This document shows, piece after piece, positions 37,601 to 47,239 of a stretch of DNA of 64,000 nt. The notes under the pieces were generated by a model. It worked only from the letters and a program-made list of their open reading frames with translations. It had not been told where the DNA came from and did not search any database. A program made the translations under genes and the position numbers. The stretch spans positions 3,482,001-3,546,000 of the forward strand of contig NC_053043.1 in NCBI RefSeq assembly GCF_003473485.1. The letters run 5' to 3'. Each line of letters starts with the position of its first letter. Positions within the stretch are counted from its first letter, which is position 1. The DNA comes from Medicago truncatula. Its lineage: Eukaryota > Streptophyta > Magnoliopsida > Fabales > Fabaceae.

Positions 37601-38447
37601 AACTTTTTTTGTACATTTAAAAGTTTTTGTTTTCCATGAACATTGTTCATTCAAATTTCCTGGTAGTCTGTCTAACAAATGAACACACACGTGCGCGCGC
37701 GCACACACACACACATCAAGTGAGAGGTGTGAGTCAATGTAAGAAATGGGAGGATATAATATTAACCGTAGATCAAAATAAACGATCAAGATTAAAATTT
37801 TCAATTTAAAAGGAACACAATCATTGTTCACGCATGTAATAGAGAAAGTTTTAGAAATTAATCAATCAAATCTTATTGAATTCATCCATAAATTCTTAAA
37901 TGCAATGGAGCCCCAAAATTATCCCAATCTAGTCAATCATCTTGCTCTTAACTCTCGATTATACAAACTATTAGATTTTGCGCCTAACTCAACCTAAAAA
38001 GATTTGCTTGTAAGGCAAGAATTGCTTGAATCTTAAAGAAACTACCTATCTAGAGATTTTAAGAAAACACGAACAGTGAAAAGATAAAAAGAAAGACAAA
38101 CCTTGGAATTCTTGCACATGTTTCAGTAGCACAAGCAATAGCATTCAGTTTTGCACACCAAGCAACAGCACTGAAAGAAAAGAAAAAAAACAAACATTGA
38201 AAGTGTAGCAGCATTATGATAAGCATCGAAAGAAAATATTGGCAAGATTGTATTGAAAATGAAATGAAGGAAAAAGAAAATATGTATACCTGAAATTGCG
38301 ACGCATGCTTTCATGAAGATTCATCTTGTGGAGTAAAGTTGAAGGTGATTGTTTGAGTCTAATGTGGAAAACAGTGCCTGCTTCAACTTCTTCTATCATT
38401 GGATCATTCACTGTTACTGCTGCTTCACTCTCTTTCATTGGATTCAT
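31671..38447 (-). pseudogene. MED16: MED16 copy A, decayed by internal deletion
   Basis: Exons equivalent to 1-7 and 12-15 are recognisable: about 38291-38447, 38103-38172, 37425-37510, 36535-36640, 36115-36214, 35888-35978, 34621-35128, then 33917-34089 and 33051-33500 (exon 12 of copy B is two exons here), 32726-32908, 31949-32299 and 31671-31817. Exons 8-10 and most of exon 11 are missing: exon 11 sequence stops at about 34467 and passes directly into intron 7 sequence. Exon 7 also has a 34-bp deletion near 34782 and a 2-bp deletion near 35111 relative to copy B, both frame-shifting. Exon 14 lost seven codons in frame (LNTSLDIMG for LNTSLGLGAYLGIMG). The terminal CPMCGGRWVRVV is kept. A truncated product is possible but a working MED16 is not. 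Confidence 0.85.
37683..37715. repeat. CA/CG/CA alternating tract in MED16 copy A intron 2
   Basis: Equivalent of the tract at 25349-25390 in copy B, shorter in its CG core. Confidence 0.85.
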
Positions 38448-38510
38448 AGTTCTCTGAAAGTGAACCAAAACTCGAGAATATGAATGAATGAAGGTGACAA
38501 CTCAAGCGAA

Positions 38511-38561
38511 AGTATAGTAACTCTAATATATTTCATTGAATTATATTAGAGTTACTATACT
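38511..38561. repeat. Perfect 20-bp inverted repeat upstream of MED16 copy A
   Basis: AGTATAGTAACTCTAATATA (38511-38530), an 11-base loop, then its exact reverse complement (38542-38561). It lies where similarity to the copy B upstream region ends and is absent from copy B. Confidence 0.9.
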
Positions 38562-38997
38562 GGGTAATAGTACTTTTTTTTTTTTTTTTAATTTTAGGGT
38601 TGTAACAAAAAAAAAATTATATTCTGGGTAATTTTTTTTATATGATATAAATTATAGTGAGAATTGGAAATGAAAGAAAATTATTAAGTTTAATCGATAG
38701 GATGAAAGAATGTCAAAATAAATTTCGACATAAATTAATTCCAAGTCTACATCTATACTATATATATAAAGTAAAGTGCATCCTTAAATAAAATAAAATA
38801 AATAAAAAAAACTGAAAATACATGAGTTTAGGTTGGCTTATTTATTACCTATTTTTTTTAACTAAAACACTTTAAACACGTATTATAATCAAACCCGTGC
38901 AAGCCTAAAAATAACTCAAGTTCAGACTACAAATAAATATAGATTGATACAAACACTAGCACATAAAATAAACATTAATCCTAGTTCAATAAAATTA

Positions 38998-39752
38998 GAT
39001 AAATTACACTCCCCTCCCCTCAAATATGCTTCAATTACATTCATCTTCCCTCTTATGTTAAAATATACACCCCCCTCCCCTCTTATTCAAAACATATTAA
39101 AAAAAAAAATCAATCCCCTCCCTTAAGAGAAGCATGAATTAGATTCCTCTCTCCTTTAATGTTAAAATCTACACTTCACTTCCTCAATAATTTTTTTTAT
39201 TTCTAATAATCTAGCAAAAAAAATAATAATCTAACACATTGAAAAAAATAGTATTGCGGGCCTATTTTAAAATAACCAAAATTTGAATGCATATTTTTCG
39301 CTATTTTTCATTCACAATTTCATTAACATATAGTTTTAAACCCAGTTATAAAATATGAAACAACTCAAAATAAAATTAAAATATGTGAAAAATTACTCAA
39401 GACAATAAAATATGGTTATTTAAAAGTTAATTTTATACTCTAAATTCTAAAATTAATAGAAAAATATTTAAATTTAATTATCATTGATATTTAATTCATA
39501 AAGAAACGAATTTATTTTTCTTAACTGGTGGTTCAAAATTAGTATATATCATAAAAATACTTATTTATGTTAAAATAGATTAAAGTGTAGTGCGTATTTA
39601 ATTATTAAGGGAGTGGGGGTTGTGATTCAAGCATCTTATAGGGGAAGGGGTATAAATTTTACTTTTCAAAGGAGGGGAGTGTATATTTTAACATAAGAGG
39701 GGAGGGGGGTGTAATTCAAACATCTTTGAGGGGAGGGTAGTGTAATTTACTC
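38998..39752. mobile_element. Mutator-type MITE, 755 bp, with 9-bp target duplication
   Basis: Long terminal inverted repeats of about 150 bp: the left starts GATAAATTACACTCCCCTCC and the reverse complement of the right starts GAGTAAATTACACTACCCTCC (first 20). Arms are strongly pyrimidine/purine biased (CCCCTCCCCT runs). Flanks 38989-38997 and 39753-39761 are both ATAAAATTA, the 9-bp duplication typical of Mutator-like elements. No transposase. Confidence 0.85.
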
Positions 39753-39793
39753 ATAAAATTAAATACAGTCATCCACACAATATGTCGATGGCA

Positions 39794-40262
39794 ATGTTTG
39801 AACCACCACTACTAACATTGTCGATTTAGATAACCGGATCATATGTAGCCTAAAAGGATCCATAGCTTTTATCCATTTCATCACCCAGGGCCGGCCCATA
39901 GGCCGTCGAGGATGGACTATGCCACTGGGCCTCGATTTTTTTGGGGCCCAAAACATTTTTTTTATATGTAAGGCACATGATTAATATTTATATTCATTTA
40001 ATGCAAAAAACTTCAAACAATTCACAAAGCTTTAGTGGCCTGCCTACTAGTGATTAAGTGTGTGGATGTGGGTTCAACTCTTACTAGAGTGATTTTTATT
40101 AAGAATTTTAATTTTTTGTCTGTCCTTAAAAACTAAAACAGGGCCTGTAACTTTCAAAAACCAGGTCATATGTTGGAACCACTGCTATGACTACTAGTAG
40201 TGTCGATTTCAATAACCAGGTCATATGTTGTCAAAAAGGATTTGTAACTTTCATCACTATCA
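39794..40262. repeat. Duplicated ~95-bp segment split by a small insertion
   Basis: 39794-39888 and about 40170-40262 share GAACCACC/TGCTA, GTGTCGATTT, ATAACC-GG-TCATATG and TTATCC/TTTCATCAC words. Between them lies sequence starting CAGGGCCGGCCCATAGG, which resembles a hAT terminus, plus a box B-like GGGTTCAACTC. A convincing opposite hAT end was not found. Confidence 0.4.
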
Positions 40263-40690
40263 CTGGTATGTACACCCAAAAGCAATTCACAATCTTCATT
40301 TGTATCATCATCTATTGTATTATCATATTCAACAATTTAAATTGTTGTATTTTCACATTTGTCTTTGTAGCACCAACGACTTTATTGTGTTTCAAACTAT
40401 CATTAATCGCCTTTTGCCTCCTTCATCGCCTTTCTAACCTTGTTCTTTTATCGTCACGATTAGGACTTTTCAAATTCTGACTCATATCCTCTTTTGAAAG
40501 GGGAAAGAAAAACTCACGGGGTAGGTTGAGGTGAGTTCACATCACATAGGAGTGGAGTTTGCGCTGAAAGACCGTGAATGAATGGTGAAAGTGAACCAAC
40601 CTGCTCATAAATGTGTTCTTGCTCTTCGTTGTTTTGCCTCATATTTGATCTTCAACGTCTATTTCCATCCCATCATGTACATCAGATTGT

Positions 40691-41128
40691 TCACACATTC
40701 AAAGCAGAAACACCACTCACATCCTTATCAGCTATTATTTGCTCCTTAGCATTGCACTTTTCAACTTCATGTAGAATAGTGGTTTTGCCATCAACTTTAT
40801 CTATTGTTTCGATAACATCAACAACAATATTAAAGTTTGACATTGACTCAATATCATCAATATTCCCAATAGGCATATCGGGAAATATTGAATCAATTGT
40901 TTGCAACTTGTCAGAAAATAGTGAACCCGCGGCCCCAACAACATCCTCTAATGTGCAAGAGCGAGTACCAATTATTGATTGGTCCCTCACTTCCCTCTCT
41001 GAAACCATGCTATCCAACTTAACTGCCACATTCTCACTCCCAGCTTCTCCACTCAAATCCCCCACCCTTAAGAGAATCAACACAAGACACTTCATCATGA
41101 AGCTCACCCCCACATTCCACAGACCCAT
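40691..41128 (-). CDS. Unrecognised 145-codon open frame
   Basis: Begins MGLWNVGVSFMMKCLV and is rich in Asp, Ile and Val, with no motif I recognise. The opposite strand is open over the same stretch (40611-41132), which usually means base-composition effects or an old coding fragment. No splice partners or promoter were seen; it may be a transposon-derived piece. Confidence 0.2.
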   Translation of the reverse strand: MGLWNVGVSFMMKCLVLILLRVGDLSGEAGSENVAVKLDSMVSEREVRDQSIIGTRSCTLEDVVGAAGSLFSDKLQTIDSIFPDMPIGNIDDIESMSNFNIVVDVIETIDKVDGKTTILHEVEKCNAKEQIIADKDVSGVSALNV

Positions 41129-41964
41129 CTAGGGTTTCACCAACAATCGTGGTTGCACAAGTAGACAAAAAACCCACTTATATTAGTGAGTTAATGGCGA
41201 TGGGGTTGTGGTAGTCGGAGTTGGCGACGGTTCTCTAAGTGGCAGAGGGAAATGGAGTCATTCTGGTTCAAGTGGGATCCGATCCAAGAAGAAAGGTTAG
41301 GTAGGGTGCTTTTGGCGCTACAACCTATTTGTTAAATTACTTTTGTTATTGAAAAAGATAAACATGGTTTTTTGGATTTGTTACAATTTGAAAGTCACAA
41401 ATATTTGTACTTATACTTTTAATCAAAAATAATATTTTATATAAAATATTGTTCCCCCTAAAAAAAAAAAATACCGTTCACAATTTACACGCATTAGCTC
41501 AATAAAAAAAGCGGAAAGACGAATACGTGAGTGCCTGTCTTTTTGCTAATAAGAATAAAAGAAATTAATTATTAAAAAGTCTAATAAAACATTTCTTGGA
41601 TCGGATCAAAGTAATATATATATACTGTCCCGCAAGAGTGGCAATCCATTAAGGATATTATATGGAGTCCTCTCTTAAATCGATTATGATGTATGAGTTT
41701 CTCCATATAACATGCACGCACACGCACACATGCATATACACGGACATACACAAACACACATTTGTAGTACCCTAATTTTGTCCAGGCAAGTCCAGGCAAA
41801 TTTCAAAAAATACTAAAAAAGTGATAGTTTTAGTTTTTATCATGTTTTTCCATCATTGTTAATTTTTATCATAAAATATTGCCTAATTGCATACACAAAG
41901 TTCCGACATGTGTGCGTGTGTTTAGTATATATCAGATTTTTTTAATAAAAAATCTAATATATAT

Positions 41965-42035
41965 TTTTAAGATTGTCTGGTGGTAGAGACGAGTTGTCAT
42001 AGTAGTTGTTATGGGTTCAACTCCCAGCAGTCATG
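41965..42035 (+). mobile_element. SINE-like tRNA-derived segment
   Basis: TCTGGTGGTAGAGACGAG (box A-like) and GGGTTCAACTCCCAGCAG (box B-like) are about 40 bp apart. Ends undefined. Confidence 0.4.
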
Positions 42036-43109
42036 TAAAAATTTTAAATGAGAAAGAAACACCAAACAAAGAGAAGGTGGACCAAAATGAGAAGAAAAAA
42101 AAAAACGAGCCCTTCCAAAATAAAATTTTCTTTTATGATTTTTTTAAAAATGTCTTTAATGCGCTTGTTAGCATCATATTGAAAATATCCTAAAAAAAAA
42201 CTAATTCGAGTAATATTTAATACTTTTGAAGATCATTTTTATTTATTTGATATATATATCTTTAATTTTATATATTTTTATAAAGACTAAGTAGGTTAAT
42301 AAACTGCTCCTTTGTATGGGCGTCCATTTATAATTGTTATTTTTTTTTCAATTTTGTTCCTTGGATTGTGCTGCGCTATATTTAGCACATATTTTATACA
42401 TACTATTTCGTGATTCCCTATTGCACGTCTTGTGCGGGGTGAATCACCGTTGTTAATATATATCATTTTTATTTGTTAAAAAAAAAAAACTAAGTAGGTC
42501 TTTTTTTGGTGGTGGAAGACTAAGTAGGTCTCAATGTAATTTTAAACCTTTAATAAAAAAAAAATTAACTGTAATTATTAGTATTATACCGATAATAAGA
42601 TCCAAACATTCAACCTCCTTATCCCTCATTTGTTAACTCCACGATCAAGCCTTCAAAGCAAATCAACTTGCCCATGCCCCATTTTCAACCTACTTTAAAT
42701 GTGGTTAGGATAGATTGAAAATTACAAGAGGTAGGTTAACGGACTCGTTAATTGGTTCACCCAAAAATAGATTAAAAACAGTTTTTATTGTAATTTTTAA
42801 ACCACTCAAAAAATTCCCTAGACTTATGGTATTCCTAAGTTATATTACATTTAAATTAATTCGTCTATGAGTCTAATAATGATAGTATAAAATTACAATG
42901 AAAAATATCAAAGTGAATAATTTTAGTTTTATTGGTCTCATGGAGAAACTTCCATTGAATCAACCACTTAGTTATGAATTTTTAGACATCAAAACAAACA
43001 AACAAAAAATACTGAAAGAAATTGACAAAATTTGAAAATGAAAACATTTTATTACTACATTCATCATTTGACTGAATTTACATTGAAAAAATCAATATAA
43101 TCCAGAATA

Positions 43110-43382
43110 CTCCCTCCGTTTCAAAATACATGTCCATTTTGGAGAAATTGCACTAACCAAGAAACCAAATAAATTTTGTTATTTTTGATGAAAATATGTG
43201 TGTGTTTTCTATAATACCCTTAATAATTTATTATTTCATTTTATTTTTTCTCTCTCTACAATAAATATGCAAGGGTATTATTGACAAGACAATAATTAAT
43301 GTTACATTGAAACTTGAAAGTGACAAGTATTGTGAAACAAAATTATTCTCTAAAATGGACAAGTATTATGAAACGGAGGAAG
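43110..43382. mobile_element. Stowaway-like MITE, 273 bp
   Basis: TA flanks (43108-43109, 43383-43384). Left end CTCCCTCCGTTTCAAAATAC, right end TATTATGAAACGGAGGAAG, matching the Stowaway terminal consensus; the arms pair further in (TGTCCATTTT / AAAATGGACA). Confidence 0.9.
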
Positions 43383-44012
43383 TATTTATTATAAGTCAAT
43401 TAAACGACAAAATTGTTGATTCAATGAAGAAAAATCTATGTTTTGGCCTTTTCAAAAATAAAAACAAAAAGTGAAAAAATGTACATAACTGAGGAGGTAG
43501 TGGAGGTGTCACTTTCTGCAAACAGTGGTGACATCTGGAAAATCATAGCATGATATTTATGACCATTTCTATTTCTTCATTCTTATTCATTTCAAGCCAC
43601 CAGTTCCATTAATATAATCTAAAGCCGGCTGCTAAATTTAAAAAAGTCAAATTACTCTATAATTATATGCTCATTATATTATGGTTTCACATTTTAATTA
43701 TCTTTGTGTTTATTTATGCATTCAACTATAAGGTCTATTGCATATTTGCATTCACACATCTGTTTCCATTTCCAGCTGTATTTTTATCTAAATTTGATCA
43801 AAGGTAATGCTCCTTTTGTTTTTTTATTGTTTTTTCTTTGTCTTATTCTTAAATTATTTGAGTTGAAATTGTCTGTTTTTTTCTATCCTAATTGTTTTTA
43901 ATAATAAGGTTGGTTGGTTATGTATTGTCTGTTCTTTGTCATAAATTGACTTAGAATGTGATTATGTATTGCAGATTATACAGAATAGAAGTGATATAGC
44001 AACAAGACCATT

Positions 44013-45986
44013 ATGAGGTGTGGCTGCTTTGGAGCATCTAGAACTAGAAAGAAGGAAAGGAAACCTTCTGATTATATTTCTGGTGAAATTGAAGGTAAAA
44101 TTCTAGCTTTTACTTTATTTTTCTTCATAGTTATGTATTTAAGGCCTTTAACAATTCTATAAAGTTTGTGTAATTTCCTTAGGATTAAACATCTTGAATA
44201 CATGATTTTCCTTTTCTCTCCTTATGTGAGTGTGTTCTTTTGTTGTGCAGGTTATCCTTTAGATAATATTAGGCATTTTTCTGATAAAGAATTGAGCTTG
44301 GCAACTGATAATTATCATTTAGGCAATAAGATAGGAAGGGGAGGCTTTGGAACTGTTTACCAGGTATTTAGGTTACTGATCCTTCAATTTTTGTTGAAGT
44401 TTTCTAGTATACAACATTAGGAATGATTGTCTTAAGCTTATGCAACATTAATATTGTTTTAGATGCCCAGTGAATTAGTAAAAAAATTTGGAAATTGGTA
44501 AATTATTATTAACGGTGGTGACACTAATAACCGTCCATACCACCGGGCTGACACTTCATGCACGAAACTTAAAAAGCGCCCACCATGGGGCTCGAACTCA
44601 CGACCAGCTGACTATTGAGTCTTGAGGACATTATGTTTCCAAAAAAAGACATCACAGCTTAGCATGTTATATGTCTTTTTTTAATTTACTATTATTGGTA
44701 AGCCATTCTAAGTAAATATCAATGTGACAATTTTGCTAGGGAACATTAAAAGATGGAAGAAAGATAGCAGTGAAGCCTCTTTCTGTTGGATCAAAGCAGG
44801 GAGTTCGTGAATTTTTGACTGAAATTAAAACCTTATCAAATGTTAAACATTCAAACCTTGTTGAATTGGTTGGATTCTGCATTCAAGGACCTAATCGTAC
44901 AGTAGTCTATGAGTATGTTGAAAATGGCAACCTTCATACTGCATTACTTGGTATATTATTTTTTCAACACAACTACTTACTGTGAATTATCATATTATAT
45001 AAACATCATGTTATACCACATATTGAATTAAATCAATAATTTTGTAGGAAAAAAGAGTTTAAGCGTCAAGATGAAGTGGAGAGAAAGATCAACTATTTGC
45101 ATCGGTACCGCGAAGGGTCTTGCATATCTTCATGAAGAGCTTACACAACATATTGTACATAGAGACATCAAAGCTAGCAATGTACTACTTGACAAAGACT
45201 TTAATCCCAAAATAGGTGATTTTGGGATGGCCAAATTATTTCCAGATGATATCACTCACATCAGCACAAGAATTGCCGGAACAACGTATGTATATTTAGT
45301 TTTGATGTTTATAATTGGACTATAAAAATGATGGATAATTTACACTGCATTTGGTTTTCTTCATTTCAACAGTGGTTATTTGGCACCAGAATATGCATTA
45401 GGTGGACAGTTAACCAAGAAGGCTGATGTATACAGTTTTGGAGTTCTTATACTTGAAATAATAAGTGGTAAAAGCAGCTCAAGGACAAACTGGGATGGAT
45501 CACATAAATCCCTTCTAGAATGGGTACACAAATCTCAATTTCCTATATTTATAAGTTTTGCATCATTATAAATTTAATGTTTTTTAGGTCTACAAATGAA
45601 TATTATTTAAGTCTATGAAATCTTAAACATCTCCTTATCATATATTGATCATTATGTGTTCTTAACAGGCATGGCAACTTCATGAAGAGGAGAAATGGTT
45701 GGCGCTAGTAGATCCGGAGATGGAAGAATTTCCTGAGAAAGAGGTAATCAAGTACATTAAGGTTGCCCTTTTCTGCACACAAGCTGCAGCAAGAAGAAGA
45801 CCGTTGATGACTCAGGTTGTGGATATGCTCTCAAAGGAAATTCAGCTCAACGATAAACAACTAACAGCACCAGGATTGTTCAATTATGATGCAGGAGAAA
45901 CTTCTCAAAAGAAATCAAATCCTGAATCTTTAGTTTATCACACTAGTTCTACTCAGCCTAGTATTACCGAGGTTACAGCTAGGTGA
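44013..45986 (+). CDS. Receptor-like cytoplasmic Ser/Thr kinase (CRPK1-like), 6 exons, 370 aa
   Basis: Exons 44013-44094, 44251-44363, 44740-44950, 45048-45285, 45373-45523 and 45669-45986 total 1113 nt in phase. No signal peptide or membrane span; the N-terminus MRCGCFGAS offers cysteines for palmitoylation. Kinase motifs: glycine loop GRGGFGTVY (56-64), catalytic Lys77 in IAVK, HRD at 173-175 in [12 protein letters not shown] at 193-195, and [20 protein letters not shown] in the C-lobe. It is an RD kinase and should be active. The closest remembered relatives are Arabidopsis At1g16670 (CRPK1, cold-responsive plasma-membrane kinase) and similar RLCKs; the cold role is only an analogy. The C-terminal tail after the kinase domain is short and rich in Ser and Thr. 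Intron 2 (44364-44739) holds a SINE-like segment. Confidence 0.92.
44500..44660 (-). mobile_element. Possible SINE in kinase intron 2 (minus strand)
   Basis: On the minus strand a box B-like GAGTTCGAGCCCC lies downstream of GTGTCAGCCCGGTGGTATGG, which could be a box A. GC content is higher than in the rest of the intron. Ends undefined. Confidence 0.35.
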
Positions 45987-47239
45987 TGATGCTTATGTGT
46001 GAATTGCAAAGTTGTAAGATGAAAGAAAAATGTAATTATTTTTTACATAGAAATTAGTAGATTAGTCCAAGTGGTGGTGAGGAACTTGGTTCTCCTTGAT
46101 TAAGATCTTGGATTTGCCATCTATAAATGAGTAAGATAGATGCACAGAGAGCTTTGCCATCTATACAGTGGACAAGTTCATTCAGCTCGACTCGAATTTG
46201 TCAAGGTGGTTTAACATGACTTTTAGATACTGAGGTCTAGACTCTAGATCCAAAAATTGAGAAGATAGTTTACATTGTATTAATCTGTTTTCTTTGATAA
46301 ATCTTTGTAATGCTATGTTATTTATATTAACTGATATATCAATGAGAAAATAGACTATCGAGTTGCTTTGAGTCTTGCTATATTTAATTTCTCATATGCT
46401 CTAGCAATAATCTATGATCGAGGAAAAACAAGGCTAATAGTAAGTGCTGAACCGTTGAATTTGATTGAATTTGGACTAGTGGTGAGAAATTTGAGTAATT
46501 TACTTAGAATCATTAGTTTGACTAAAATAAAAGTCAATACTATTGTGCATAAAAAAATTTAATACAAGCAATCCAACACCACAAAAAGTTCATTTGATTG
46601 GAAAGACTACTTTGACGACATCCAACCAAATATTGATTTCCAGCCAAACACCTTCCAATCAATCAAGCAACCAACAACCTAACCTACGCTGACTTACATA
46701 ATCCTAATATACAGACTTGTATATCAACTTTTAGTTATAAATTTTTGACTAAGAGATAGTTATCAGCAATCAATCTGATCAGTTATCCACTCTCAATTAA
46801 CTTTATACATTGTTATACCAATTACCGTCTGAAATGTGAACAGAATGGAGACTCAGCAACTCATGGACCAGCTTCCCTCTTATCAATAAGTTCGACCAAA
46901 ACATACCTATAAAGGTCGATTAATTGTGTTATAGACAACGACTATGATTAAGCATACACCAATAGAAAAATTGACACTTGGAAAATATATCAGGTCCCAA
47001 AAGTCAGCAATCTCATGATCATGAAGTCAATACACATCTATTTATAACCATGAACACTGAATCTACATGTCATAATTGTCTATAATATATTTAATTCATT
47101 AAAACCTTTAATGCAGGTACTACAATGCAACCAATAAGTATTAGGAACTAATAACACGACCAAAAGATTCATTGAACACTGACTGCATGTGCAAAAAGGG
47201 ATATCAGACAAATGATTGAGAGAAGGAAACTAGGCAAAA
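45987..47239. other. Intergenic between kinase and clathrin light chain genes
   Basis: The two genes converge here, so it should hold both 3'-UTRs. I see no gene or recognisable repeat. Confidence 0.6.

Larger units (their letters stand above)
38562..44012. other. Gene-poor region between MED16 copy A and the kinase
   Basis: Very AT-rich with transposon pieces (listed separately): a Mutator-type MITE, tandem TTTGAACCACC-type repeats, SINE-like stretches near 40030-40110 and 41970-42030, a Stowaway MITE and one unassigned open frame. The final few hundred bases should hold the kinase promoter. No other gene is supported. Confidence 0.55.

Noticed and set aside
39889-39905. CAGGGCCGGCCC, a hAT-like terminus
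   Set aside because: No matching opposite end or 8-bp target duplication found; kept only as a remark in the repeat entry.
42380-42460. Degenerate GCACGTCTTGTGC hairpin resembling a Helitron 3' end
   Set aside because: No CTAG/CTRR-T follows at the right distance, and pairing it with the Helitron-like TCTATACTATATATATAAAG at 38752 would be speculation.
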